Shown: piece after piece, positions 12,601-24,809 of the stretch | Layout: each line of letters begins with the position of its first letter | Numbering within the stretch: the stretch's first letter is position 1 | Assembly (NCBI GenBank): GCA_907165135.1 | Contig: OU015568.1 | Span: 15,759,208 to 15,823,207 of the forward strand | Direction of reading: 5' to 3' | Length of the DNA stretch: 64,000 nucleotides | From: Oikopleura dioica | Lineage: Eukaryota > Chordata > Appendicularia > Copelata > Oikopleuridae | The notes under the pieces: generated by a model | Told to the model about the DNA's origin: nothing | Seen by the model: only the letters and a program-made list of their open reading frames with translations | Databases searched by the model: none | Made by a program: the position numbers and the translations under genes

Positions 12601-12746
12601 AATGCTACAATGATTTTGTTTATTTCGGTGATAACAACGAGTTTCTCGCTTTGGTCAACGAGAATTTCAATATGGAAAAAGAAAGATGGTATCTTTTGCC
12701 TCAAGCGTATTCAATTACTCTTACTCCACCTCAAAAAAATTCATAA
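9662..12746 (+). pseudogene. Kinase-like gene with C-terminal papain-like domain, right copy
   Basis: Exons: 9662-10163, 11111-11532, 11592-11758, 11806-about 12334 and about 12380-12746. Domain order: an N-terminal region of about 100 residues, a kinase-like fold (glycine loop SSGGEAIVFEE, the HYDRKPENILL loop where Asp remains in HYD, then DFG), and a C-terminal region with spaced C, H and N residues. The latter are NLCVPIS near residue 400, IFFHQMVLDR and ILQNTLIDHSG, which resemble the Cys, His and Asn boxes of papain-like peptidases (inference). Defects: codon 9 is TAA (9686-9688) where the left copy has GAA, and one A is missing in the run at 11258-11261. A 904-bp element sits in the first intron. 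Without those two small lesions the gene would be open throughout, so a functional allele or sequencing error is possible. Confidence 0.6.
10197..11100. mobile_element. Composite inverted-repeat element in kinase intron 1
   Basis: The left kinase copy has a 37-bp intron here; this copy carries 904 extra bp flanked by TAAATTT (10190-10196 and 11101-11107). Ends are related inverted termini, GGGTTAAACCAA and the complement of TTGGTTAGCCCC. Inside, a block containing GATTGGCCGGTAGGCCAAAT occurs three times (near 10238, 10525 inverted and 10800). Long arms with GGACGTGACA...TAGGACCAA and ATGTATGATACTTTCTTA face each other. It looks like a nest of short foldback elements with no coding potential. 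Confidence 0.7.
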
Positions 12747-12855
12747 ACGACTAGATTTTCTGAAAACATAAGTTGATAACTCAATGCAAATAAAATATTT
12801 CATTTATTGAGAAACATCAAAATAACTTCGTGGTAATCAGCAGGTTTTATTGATT

Positions 12856-14468
12856 TTAATAAAATTCAAACTCGACAGGAAAATGATCAGAAACCAGCTC
12901 AGTTATAGGATCGCCGTTGAAAAAGATGGAGTCAGTGTTGTAAAAGGTTTGATAATCGAAAACTTGTCCAGAGCCTGCGACGAAGTTGTTCTCGATCTGC
13001 CCAGAAAGAACAATGTGATCATAGGCGCAAACTGTGCTTTTGACAGTTGTGTCATCATCGAAAGAAATAAGCCACGTGTTGTTTCCGGAAGAAAATAGCG
13101 TCAAATCTTGAGGATCACGGACGTAATCGCAGTCGGCGTTGAAATCGCCAGCGATGACGACATCGTCGAGGGTTGGATGGCGACTTCTAAGATCGTCTTC
13201 GACGTCTTGAAGGTGATTGATTTCATCTTCCGTGACCATGTTCGTCACCCCGCTTTCTGGTTTTAAATGAGCAGAAATGATGCCGACTTTTTGAGTCTGG
13301 AAATCAAGCGCGTTTGGACTAGTGCGCTCCAGAACGAGCACGGTTGGTGGTCGCTCAAACCATGCGGTCGAGGTGTCGTTGAAGTCGTAGCCATCCACCT
13401 TCGAGAACATGTTACGATCCCAAATGAATCCGACTTGTTCCTTGCTTGAAGTTGTTCCTTGGCGCTCTCCAGTGAACCAGTCGTATTTGTCGTCGGCTAC
13501 GTTGATGTCGGTAACGAGACTTGGGAATGCTGTTTCGGAGATGTCTCGGATTTCCTAATCTAGATTTACTTTTGTCAACTTATTTTTGAATATGCCTGGA
13601 TAGTAGCAATATCGTAGCGCTTGAGAATTTCGACGATTTGGTTTTTCACAGGCTCTTTTCCGTATTTTGTGGTTCCGAATACTTGAATGTTGAAGCTCGA
13701 GACTTAAAACTGGGTAAATAAACGGCTTGAAAAAAAACCAAAATACATTTTGTAGCCGGAAGAACCGTCGTTGTTGTCGCCGCGGAAGAAGCAGCAGTCG
13801 ATGTTGTCGCAGCCGAAGTTGTCGCGCTAGAAGATGAAGTTGATGATGCTGGAGCTGTCGTCGTAGTCGGGGCAGCCGGGCAAGAGAGAGTCGCTATATC
13901 AGCATCGGTAATCATTCCACCAAGTTTTCTCGCATTCCAGCCGCAAACCCTTCCGTTCCATCTTGGACAAGCGCAAACTGCAGAAAATTGCTTGAAACTT
14001 CCACTTGAAGTTTGCAACTCCTCGCCGTTCTCACATTGATAGGTGCATTTTTTCTTGTTCATCGAATTGAGATCACATGTCACAGTCACTCCTGCTGGCG
14101 GGGCTGCAAGTTCTGTTTCGCATGTCTCACATATGCTCAGTTGTTTTTTCCAGAAAAAGCTATCTGTTTGGTTCCACCGACATTTTGTTCTTCGCTTGCC
14201 AACAGGAATGAATCCTGAGGAAAAAATCAACGCCAGAGTTTCATTTTAACAAACCTGGATCGCAAACAAGAGCACAAGTTGCTTGATCACAGACCACCTG
14301 TCCATTAGTTGGCGTAATCAGAGGCGGACATAGGGACCAAAGAGCAGCAATTCGCCCCGTTGGAGCTCCCCAGCCACCTTTTTTCTGCTCCAAAGTCCTG
14401 AGAAAATCATCATACTTTGGCTGCTCGTATGTCAAAGCGACAGAAGCGAGAGATGGTAAAAGCTTCAT
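12856..14468 (-). CDS. Secreted DNase I-type endonuclease with sushi-like modules and Ser/Thr linker
   Basis: Exons on the minus strand: 14468-14255, 14214-13747, 13702-13596 and 13554-12856. The protein begins MKLLPSLASVALT, a weak signal peptide. Two Cys-rich modules follow with CxxxG/PGF spacing typical of CCP/sushi domains, then a Thr/Ser/Ala-rich mucin-like linker and a DNase I domain. The nuclease shows FNIQVFG at its start, RYDIATIQEIRD (metal-binding Glu), SAHLKPE (catalytic His), GDFNADC, CAYDHIV and SDHFPVEF (catalytic Asp-His), in family order. The intron 13595-13555 starts GC rather than GT. DNase I hydrolyses extracellular double-stranded DNA using Ca/Mg. Fusion to sushi modules suggests tethering to a surface or matrix (inference). 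It converges on the neighbouring kinase gene, with 109 bp between their ends. Confidence 0.8.
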
Positions 14469-14899
14469 TCAAAAATATTTTTTCTCTTCTATTCTCCGGT
14501 ATTCGGACAATTTGAGTTATGAGACATGGTCCTTATGCAACCTCGTTCCGAATTGGTTTCGATGTTAAATATCAATGAATTTCAATCGACGGGGAATTGT
14601 CTGCAGAATAAAATTAATCGACATGACGGAACAATTATGTAATCAATAAATTATTAAGGATAACTTGACTTACTCCACGGTTCTTCACAACTGTTAATTC
14701 TAGCTCGATAATTTCACTGCTCTTAAAATTAAAACAACAACACGCAATCAAACCCATTAAATCATGTCTTTACTCTTCAAAAGGAAATCCATATGCGGCA
14801 TATACGATATGCCGCATTCGTTAAAACACTCTACACATAAAGAGTCTTCGAAGGCAAATCATTTTAAATTAGATAAACTTTTATTTGTACAAAAATAAA
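14469..14899. other. Intergenic with a long palindrome
   Basis: Spacer between the DNase gene start and the CFAP46 end. A 25-bp palindrome, ATGCGGCATAT-ACG-ATATGCCGCAT, lies near 14793-14817; related ATGCCGCAT motifs occur near 9435 and 53995. No gene seen. Confidence 0.5.
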
Positions 14900-17800
14900 T
14901 CAGCTTGAAAAATAAACAGCAGGAATTCCGTAAATAACAGTGTTGAAAGCTTGACACTCATTCGGTTCAAATGCTGGGCCTTCTGGTTCTGGACTTGGCA
15001 TGTTCTTGCCCTTCTTTGCCGGCTTCTTGACTTCTTTGACCGGCTTCAGAGATGGATTTCGAATGTGGAGAATGCAATCGACAGCAGAGGTGCCTGAGCT
15101 CATTCCATTGACGATTTCCTTCAGTCTCCATTCGTTGGACTCCTGGTCGGAACTCCACTGGTTGAGGATGACAGAAGAGACTCCAGAAAGCGAAAGCAGG
15201 GCAACGGAGTTGAGGTAGCTCTCTGCTTGAATAACGACAGGATCTCGCTCAAGATCCAACTTGTTCTGTTGAATGAATGAAGAGGGCTCTGGACTGCGAT
15301 CAACGAGGAAAACGGTGTTGAGATTGCTCAAATCGAGTGCAGCGATTCGCGAGGGCGGGATCGAAGAGAAAAATCTTTCGCGTCCACAGTAAACGAGTCC
15401 ATTCGACGCTGCCATGAACGACTCAATCTCGCCAATCGAGAGGCCTGACTTTTCTTTCCAGTTCTGTCGCATTTTCGTAACTGAGTCGGCGCATCTTCCA
15501 GGCGTTGCAAGACAAACCGTGTTTCCAAGCGAAGTCATGTTCGAATTTGGGGCAGCTTTTGACTTCTGGTCTTTTTCTTCTCGAAGAGCCAGTCTATTGA
15601 GGAAGATTTGAAGAGAGAAGTCTCGCGAAATTGGGCGATCAGCAAGCTCGGGAATCAACTCCAGCGGTGTGTCCAGAAGATGGAAGTCGGCAATGAGAAT
15701 GAATGGCTGATCTCGTGGAATCTCGGACATGTCGCCTTCAAGTTGAGCCGTGATGTTTTTCAGGTACTTGATGAGCTTATCTCGTGCATTGGTGACCTCT
15801 ACTTCTTCATCTTCATCTTCGTCATCCTCGTCATCGTCTTTCTTTTCATCTTCGGCCTTTTTCTCTTCTGCGGGAGCGGATGCGTCGGCAGGTTTGTCTG
15901 ATGAATTTTCCTCTTCTGGCTTTTGGTTGTATTCTTTCTTCAAAAAATCGGAGAGAAGATTCTGTCGAATATCTTGAACTTCGTCTTGGAGGCTCTTCAG
16001 ATCGGCCAAGTTCGCCCTTGCTCGAACGACTCGAACATCTTTAGTGTTTGCGTTGAAGAGACCAGCATAGATAAATCCATCGGCATGTTGGAGAATCAGA
16101 CATGAATAAGGCATCTTTTCAATCGGAGAAATTTGGAATAATTTCGAGTTTCTCCACGACTGGAAGTTGTCGATCGATGACCAGAGTGTTCCATTCATGT
16201 CGCTGTCGCCATAGATTTGAGAAAAGAGCAGTCGAATGCAATACGCAAGACGAGAAGCATTAGGAGCATTGCAAGCTTGAGAAAGCAGTCGCTGGCAGAA
16301 TTTCGAAGTCTGGGCGCCTTGGAGTTGAGCGAGGACAGTAAATGCGAACTGTTCGTCGGTGGATCCAATCGAATTCAACATCGACTGGCCGGCTTCTATT
16401 TGCACTTCGACATCTTCTGGGCACAATGCACTTGCATTCATGATATATTGAGCGGTTTCCACTTGCCAAATGTGGCTGAGCTTGGTCTTTTTCCAAAAGC
16501 TTTCGATTTTGACTGGATCAGACATTGCGCGTGGCACATCATCGTAATCTTCGGAATTCGCTTCTGACAAGTTCGTTTCAGACTCTTCTTCAATCGGCGC
16601 GTCCATCACAGGGCGAGGTCTTTCTTGCGCTTTTCCGAGATTAGTTCGGCTCACATTCAAAGTAGAAAATACGGAACGCGAGTTCATGATCGACGGGCGC
16701 ATCATTGAGAAATCACCGTCTTCGTCGTCGTCAACTTCGTAAGCAGCTGCCTTCAGGTTTATCTCGTAAGGATTCCAGACTGAGTTCTTTCTCGTGTTAG
16801 CGAACATGTCATTCGTAATCCAGAAATCGTCGGACCAAGGATTGAACTCAACGTTGCCAATGTCACTTGGAAGATTCGCCATGTAGAGGGACGCACGAGC
16901 TCGCAACTTTTTGCTGACATCTTCGTTTGAGCATAATGAGAAAAGAATGTTTAGTGCTGCCTGAGAACTTGCGAGTTCCAGTTGTTTCCACTCAAGCGCA
17001 AAGCCTTCCAAATTTTTGTACTCTTTGACGTATTCTTCGATTCTCTTTTCGACATCGGATAGTCCTTCGAAATTCGCGGCTTCTTGCATCTTATCTCTGT
17101 AAGCTGAGCTGGCCACATTGGCAAGTAAAAGAGCAAGCGTGAGTTGTAAATTAGCGACGACGGCGTTGCGAGAATCAGCAGTTTCCAAGATTTTGATCGC
17201 TTTTGATAGGTGTGAAACCATGTAAAGAACGTCTTTTTGTCTTGATCTTGAAGTCCGTCGATGGAGTTATTGAGCAAACTGACGCGCTTTATGAAGATAT
17301 TTCCATGCTCAAGAACGACGGTGCCATATTTTTCGCCGGTCCAAATTGTTTCAACATATTTGAGCAAGTCGATGATTTCGCGAATTCGTGAATTGCATGA
17401 GCTCGGAACTGCAGACAAGAACATCGCCTCGTGAAATGCAATTTCGGCAAGATGAGTGTCGATCAGATACCCTTGGCTTTGCTGCTCTCGTAGCTTCATG
17501 CGGAACTGCTCGAATAGACTTTCTGCTTTCTGTTCGGGACGAGTTTGACCGGAACCCATAATCGCGGCGACCATAAGCTCACATTGTTTCGGCCAAAATG
17601 CGATCGGAACCTTTGAGGATGTTTTCAGCGCTTTTTCGAGACAGTAAAGTGCGTCTGATATTCTGTGCTTGTTTTCGTAAAGCTTGAGCATGATCGCCCC
17701 ACGTAATTGGTAAAATCGCGATTCGAAGCCATCGTTTCTCGCCCTACTGGCACAGATGCACAAGCCGCTGTCGCAAATGTTGAGCGCAGAATCCATGAAG

Positions 17801-20800
17801 CCACATTTGAGCATAAGTTCAGCTGAGATAAGCCACGAGTCAAGAGGGATGTTCTCTTCTACAGTTTCGTTAACTGGGATGGGCACGCGCTCGATAAGAC
17901 GTTTTTCCAGCTCGATCTTGCGCTCTTGGTTGCCTTGAACCCCGAGCGAGAGCGACATGAGCACGCTGATGGTCGTCCAAGTGTACTCGTTCTTCATTTC
18001 TGCGAGAGTTCCAAGCAAAACTGCGCAGTCTTCAGCATCGCTGAGCATTCCATTTTCCACGTTTTTCGTGTACAAAAAGTAAAGCGCAGTGCAGAATGTT
18101 CGAACATTTGAAATCTCCTCGAGCTCCACCTGCTTAATGAGTTCAAACTGAGGACTTTTCGGAGGCGGTGTCGCATCATCTTTCTTGCCTTTCTTTTTAT
18201 TCTGCGTTAATGACGGTGCAGGTTCTGGTATGACGATTTCGCGTTGTACGTCCGTAAGCAACTCTTGAATGGAATCTTTGACAAGGTCGAGGATCTTCCT
18301 TTGGCTTAAATTTTGCTTCTCCATTTCCGAATTGACAGTTTTGAACTGGCTCAGCTTGCACATCGCGGCAAGTGCCCGAATGTTGATTTCAGCGCTGCCC
18401 TTGGCCTGTGTCAAGGTCTTGAATGATTCGACGTATCTCTCGTTTCGCTCTTCAATCGTCGCTCGCTCGAGTAGCAACTCGGCAATGTGCGATTCCACAC
18501 GCATCGTGCGGGCATGTTTAATTGCGTTATTCAGACTGGAAAGTGCTTGAATTTCTTTGCTGAGCTTGATCTGCGACTGAGAGTAGTGCCGCCAGTTGGC
18601 GGAAATGAACTCGTCTTCGTCACCTCCGATTCTGTTGATATCATGCGTTGGGTCCATATCAAGTTGAGCCTTGCACTCGAGTCTTGTAAGATGAAGCACT
18701 TGTCGCTGTTGAATCTTCGGCATTGACTGCAGAACCGTGTCTAGTTCTCTCAGAGCGGCGCTGTAGTTTTCAATATCCATGTAGCTCTTGACGACGATCC
18801 AGTACAGCCGAGCTCTAACTTCTGCGTTGCCTTTATCTCTTGGTCGTTTTGAAATCGCTGCGATGAGCTGTTTCGCTTGTTTCGCTAGCATCGCACGGCC
18901 CTTGATCTCATTTGCCAAACGCCGACTTGCATTCCACCACAAATTCGCTGCCGCCAAGGCTAAATCTTCCGATAGTTCAGCGGCGAGGACGAATTCGCGC
19001 TGAATCTGCTCTAGATCGCCTTCTTCATTTTCGATTACTTGTCCAAGCAGTAGATGGCAGAATGCAACTTCTCTGCTGCATGTTTCTCGATCACTGCCGG
19101 TCAGCTTCGAAAATAAGTCCAGGCTCGCTTCGCAGGATTGTCTTGCCAATGGAATAAGTTCTTGTGCACCACTCAAACACATCGTCGCGAGGAAGCGATA
19201 AGCCATTATGATGAAGGGAACATGTCCAGTTAATTGAAGTTCTTCATTTCTTGTTTTGTCGATCAGCTCGGCTAGATCAGCAAGACTTATCGCAGCAGAG
19301 CTCTGCGAATTGTAATGAAGATCCAAGTTGAGCCAGACATAAACCAGCAGGTTTTCTTGCTTCAAGCTGGGCAGCGAACCAATCTTGAGCGTCGACGAGT
19401 TTATCTGCTCCTTGTTGATTTCAGAAATTTCCAACCGCAACTTGAGCCAATTTCGCGCCAGTTCTAGCAGTGATTTCGCGTCAAGCGTGAATTGCCGTGT
19501 CGCTTCGATCGCTTTCTCGCTAATTTGCAAGCATTCTTGCAACTGAGCCAGACGAATTGCGAGTGGAGAGTCAGATGCTTGTTTCTCCACTTTTGTTTTT
19601 CTTGATTTCGATGCTTTCGAAGCGCGACTATCATTACTGACTTCGCCGAGCGAGTTGTTTGTGCTCAGAGGTGGCGCATTAACTGAAGAAGGCGGTTGGC
19701 TCAACGAAAGGACTGTCGCTGTTCTGACCAAGAGATTCGGCTCCAATGACGGTTGTTTCAAAAAGATCGTATAAATGGGCATCAGCATTTTCTGAATGTG
19801 TTTCAACTGGCCGGTGACTCGAAGTTTCTGCGCGTAGTTCCAGAGGTAGACGGCAGCGTTATGCACCATGTAAGTGTAGTTGAGCTCTGATGCCAAATCC
19901 AAGCAGTCCGTCATTAGAGAGCAGATGAAGTCTGAGATGTTCAGCTGTATCTCCTGGATTTCCGGATCTTCGTGAGCTGGATTCGGTGCGAAGATGTCTG
20001 ATCCTTCTGATCGCAGGAGTTGGACCCAAGCTTCAGCTTCCAGAAGCATCGATTCACAGCAAATTCTGCCAATGGCAAGTTCCGACTCGCTGTACGGTGC
20101 TTCTGTCTCTTCGGCAGTGACGCTAATCTTTGCCGAAGAAAGTGCCTGCCGGTTCAACATCTTAGATGTTTCCGGCTTCAGGGAAGTTTTCTTCCCTGCC
20201 ACACCCGCCGATGGGCGGATGCTTCCTGCCTGGCTGAGAATTCCAGAGCGCGTAGACTGCAGTTCTACGTCCTCCAAGTCAGCTTCGTCAGCGCGGCGTA
20301 GCCCCTCGCGGAAAAAGGCGATCTGACGGCCCATAGTGCGGAGCATATGCCAGCGATTGTATTTTCTGGCAATCTTCATCGCTTTGAACCAGATTTCAGC
20401 GACAGTTAGCTCATCATCGTATTTTACAGTTGTAGGAATAAGTTCCAGGGCAGCAAAGTAGTCAACTTCTTCGTCGACAACAAATGGCTTTTATGGATAA
20501 ATATTAGTCATATTGGCAATGTAAAATCTGAAAATTTTTATCTTCAAAGTCTAATCAATCCATTCCTGAAGCTTTTTCTGGCCATTGTAACGTTCCATAA
20601 ATTGCGAGGACAACAGACGCCCTGTCTGCACCAAGATAGGGTTGATTTTGTTCACCGGTGCGATACTTGCTTCTTGGACGAGCTTGCCTGCCTGTTCGAG
20701 CTGATTTTCAGGACGATTGTAAGGATTCACAGCAGCAGATATCATTCGCGCTTCTTGATGCATCTTCTGTTTCATGACTTCATCGTTGCAAAGGCTGACG

Positions 20801-22191
20801 GCGTGGATCAGATGCCTTGAAGCTGCAGTAAGATTTTCTTTGCTAAGCGCAAGTCGACTCAGTTCGCGGCAACACTTGTATGCATTTTCATTCATCGGAT
20901 CGTGACTGACAATCATGTTAAGTGCGCCAATGACGTATTTGTCGAGCTCGTTCAATTTCAACTGTGGCTCCAAGAGGGGAAGAAGCTGGTTCCAAAGCAT
21001 GGAGGCAGCGATTCGAATTAATCGCTTCGTGGTCGCAACTTCAAGGACGCTCGTGATTCGGATTATGTTCTTGATTCTCTCATCCACCGACTTTTTCGTG
21101 TATTGCTGGGCGTATTTCTTCTTGATCGCAGCTGCTCTGGCACAAACTTGAAGGCAAATCATTTCGTTGTAGAGTTCAGTCTCCGTTGGCATGATTTCCT
21201 TCTCAATTTGTTTCAGAGCGCTCTCTGCTTGAGCTAGTTGACCGGACGAAATAAAGTGGTGGATTATCTCGAGGATGAGTTGAGGACAGTTTTCACCGCG
21301 CGGTCGAGAAAGCTCTTTCTTGAGATAGGCTTCGAAACGTCTTGGATCGCGCTTGAATGTGGCAAGACGATAAACGCCGACGAGAAATTTTGATTTTTCT
21401 TTCAGAAGTTCCACAATTTTTTCGTCAGCAGTGACCGTTACCTCAGCAGCGAGTCTTGTCGTGACTAAAAAAATTTTATCATTTTTTTCTAGAACAAAAT
21501 TGTTTACTGGTCAATTTTTCAAAAATTCGGTCAAAATTGGTCAAAATCTAAGATTCAAATTTTCACTTACAATCGTCGGTGATAACGGAGGGTCCATGCT
21601 TAGTGTCCATTAAAAATTCTACAGCTTCTTTCTTTCGTCCAGCAGATTTCAAGTAGATGATCGTTTTTATCATAAACTCCTTTCTGAAGATTTCCCCAAT
21701 CTGAGCCAAGTTTTTTCCACGCTGCGCCACGATTTTGACCATCAGTTCGCCCAAAGCCTGGTTTGGCTTCATTTGAAACACTTTCTTTTTGAAAGGATGA
21801 TAATTTTAAAAGCATTTTGCATTATACGAGGTGGTGGTTTAGAAAATTTATAAATTATTTGAACGATAAATTCATCGTCATCCCTGCCTTGATGATATTT
21901 CTATTGAGAGTATCGTCTGTGTCTGAAAGAGCCTCGTTGAAGCACCGAACTGCATCTTGAAACCGTCCATCATGCAGAGCAAATTTACCGCGAATATATC
22001 TTAGCTTGGGAGTCGGATTCGTTTCGTGCTCAAGGTTGAGCAAGACCTTATTCGCATTTATATAAAAATCAGAAAACCCCGGTACTTACCCTCTTTGCGT
22101 TTTCGTAGTCTCCTTCTTCGAATTTGCCAATCGCATAATTGACAAACTGATCCACGAGGGCCTTCTTTTCCTTCAACTTGGCTGCTTGCAT
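14900..22191 (-). CDS. CFAP46: Cilia- and flagella-associated protein 46 (CFAP46/TTC40-like)
   Basis: Large helical-repeat protein read from MQAAKLKEKKALVDQ at 22191 to a stop at 14900. Exons include 22191-about 22090, about 22052-21888, 21784-about 21572, about 21464-20551 and about 20493-14900. TPR-like helix pairs run throughout. The C-terminal PPSRIAALDLSNL and ALLSLSGVSSVILNQW segments resemble the conserved tail of CFAP46, a C1d central-apparatus protein of motile axonemes. An acidic DDDEDDEDEDEE stretch lies near 15800. Two junctions are non-GT (21887 GC; the intron near 20560 GA). The frame shifts by one base at the T5 run 17234-17238; one extra base there joins two long open frames smoothly, so this is probably a sequencing error. 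Family assignment rests on C-terminal motifs and overall size. Confidence 0.75.
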
Positions 22192-22535
22192 CAGCGCGCT
22201 TTCTGTCAGACTGATTCCTTTCTCTCAAAACATCAACCCTTTTTCTCGCGTTCTAGAGAATTTTCGCAAAAAAAAATTTCCCCAATTTTATTTTTTCTTC
22301 CCTGGGCGCGATCGTTGCCATGACAACAACGAAGAGAACTTTTTTTTTCTTCATCAGTTTCATGCTTTCGTGATTCCTGCTTTGTCAATCATAATTCATA
22401 AAGAAATAGAACTTTTATCTTTTATAACGATTTGATTAAACCGACACAAAAGTATCTCGATTAAGAGTTGATTGCAACGTTTTATTGAAGATATTCTGTA
22501 AGAGTAATGGAAGCAGCTACAGTAGATTAAATAAA
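22192..22535. other. Spacer between AGPAT-like gene end and CFAP46 start
   Basis: Short AT-rich spacer holding the 5' region of CFAP46. The sequence CTGACAGAAAGCGCGCTG just before its ATG could provide a trans-splice acceptor (CAG, near 22205-22207). No gene is visible. Confidence 0.4.
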
Positions 22536-23962
22536 TTATTTTTCCTTCTTTTTGAGTCCTTGCGAAGACTTTTTGGTTTCGAACGCGTTGAGAATGAAGC
22601 TAACACCAATGTTGAGGATGACCAAGACGAGAGCGACCACAATGAAGGCTTCAATCAGAAGTTTAATTAACAGCTCGAGACGATTGCCTACCTGTGAATG
22701 AAGAAGCGGCGAAAGAGACGAGCCAATTTAGAACTGGAAGCATCACAATGAAAAACCAAATAGCCGTTGTATAAAGCGGCTCAATGGGCAACGACTTGGA
22801 GCGCAACTTCATCGGCTCCGAATAGAACTGCGACGATGGCAAACTGTACTCGCTAGGTTGCCGGCCAATATTGCTACCTTCGCTAAGCATTTTGTCGAAT
22901 AAAAGATCCTTGAATGAGTTTAACGCTAATGAGCTTTAGTTGAAAGTTACCTTTTCTTCGAACAAATCGAACAAGTACTTTTTGCATTCTGATTCTTCAG
23001 TAGGAATTGAGTCGAGCTCCATTCTAGTGGCACAGACTGACATTTTGAAAGGTTTTCCACGGAGAAGTTCTCCGACTGTCACATCTTTATCGCCACCAAG
23101 GACTGTTCGGAGATTCATACAAGTCCGAAAAGGGAAAATTTTGATGGAAGTCATTTTTGAATCTTGAATCCGTTCCTACTGTGCAGTCATAAACAGCCTT
23201 GACATTTGAACTGTGGAGTGAAGTGATTGACTCGTGGAAGCCCTTTGGCCTTGGCAGCAGCAAGTGTTTCAATGTTTTGTGCCCTCGTTCTTTTGCAAAC
23301 TCCATGGATTGAGCGTGTTTTTCTTTCGTAAATCGAGTGCCTTCTGGATACAGAAGAAGCCAAACTGGAATCGAATATTCTGAGCAAAAACTATTCAATA
23401 AAAAATTTCGGCGATTTGCTCACCTCTCAAATGTTCCATTGACTTTCGAATCTTCGACAAATCTTGGCCCGTTTTGCTTCTTGACAAGAAAACAAACTCA
23501 TTGAACCACATCGACCAGCCGAGAATCGGAAATTTAGCGACAACAGCTTTCACAAACGCTTTGCACTGCCCGAGCATACCGTAGTACTCGGCAATGACCC
23601 AGTCGAGAAGCCAATCATGAGTGTACCGATGGTTGGCAATGCAGATTACAGATTCATGCGAACTAAAACACATGTTTCCTTTTCAAAACTTGCCTTTTTC
23701 TACCTGAATTTTTCTAGCGAATCGGATGTGTAAATATTTATCTCTCCTTTACACCAATGGAGGGGATAAAAACAGCTATTCTCCACCAACATTGCGAAAT
23801 CAGCTTGCTACATCTTCTGTACAAATTTTTCGAAAGAAACCAAACAGGGAAGATAGCGAGCCACGCAACATTTGCCACAATGCCAGATAACAAAAAAGTG
23901 AAGAATATGATCAGTGCAAAAAGCGAGGAGCGGATGTTTTCCAACATTCCATCATTGGCCAT
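22536..23962 (-). CDS. 1-acyl-sn-glycerol-3-phosphate acyltransferase, AGPAT3/4/5 type
   Basis: Converts lysophosphatidic acid plus acyl-CoA to phosphatidic acid in the ER membrane (family knowledge). An N-terminal membrane helix (FALIIFFTFLLSGIVA) is followed by the acyltransferase motif NHRYTHDW (NHx4D), then LYPEGTRFT and LLPRPKGF, all in family order. C-terminal hydrophobic segments around 22750 and 22600 end in a lysine-rich tail (KKKEK), a possible ER-retrieval signal. Exons are joined by short introns at about 23708-23678, 23416-23394, 23086-23060, 22930-22890 and 22688-22655. Start chosen at MANDGMLEN (23962); an in-frame upstream Met at 24076 is possible. The frame between the first helix and INIYTSDS (near 23745) needs a one-base shift or an unusual splice. 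The NHx4D and EGTR spacing favours the AGPAT3/4/5 branch over AGPAT1/2. Confidence 0.8.
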
Positions 23963-24809
23963 TCTTTCTTGGGGAAGGGGAGGATCTTTTGGAATGAGCG
24001 AGGAGCTGAAGAAAAGAAGACGTTTTCTCGAGTAACAACTTTTGTAAAAATGAAGAACGGATATCGTACGAACCACAGAGGCCTCTTAGACCCAATAAAG
24101 CATCATCAATTCGCCTGTCTAAATAAAAATCACGCTATGGCGTACTACGCCCACGAGTTTTCCGCGATTAACAGAATACACACAGAATACACTCCTTTGA
24201 AAGACTCTTACTTCTTATAAGCCAGTTCTCTTAAAAAACGTAAGGATGCAACTCTTTTCCTTGGCTTCAAACTAATCAATGAACGCGGCTTTAGCTAGAC
24301 ATCACATGATACACAAGCCATAAAGACTTTAAGACATTGAGTGAGGTCAAAGACGTTGAGACGTATTTTGAGCTAAAGCAGACAAACTCCGCAGAAGTCT
24401 GCTAGAGCTCAAACATAAAATCCGAAGTTCGAATTTTCAACTTTTTCTTTTCGCCCGCCAGACAGGGAGTTTATTTATTACTACACAGAAAATGATGATT
24501 TCTGCAGACTTGTCTCGGGCAGAATTACCGCACAGAAAGAATGGGTACCATAAACTTAGAACTTTTGCAGTTTAAAAGTTTGAACTTATGGATTGGATGA
24601 ATCTACAAGTTCGGAATTTCGATTAGCCTAGAAATGAACCCAGGTAAGAAACAAAGATGCTCTTACCTGGGCCGCCTGCTATCTAAAAGGATATTCAGAA
24701 TAGAAATGATTTACAGGCATTTATCGTTAGACGGATTTGATATTTTCTCAAGAGGGGTTGGTGTTTTAGGTCGTAGATTTGTCTAATTTCTTGCGTGCTC
24801 GGTTTGTTT
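23963..24809. other. Intergenic with a short hairpin
   Basis: No supported gene. A hairpin with arms CCCAGGTAAGA and TCTTACCTGGG lies near 24639-24675 with a 14-base loop; no function assigned. The small open frames here lack domains. Confidence 0.4.
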
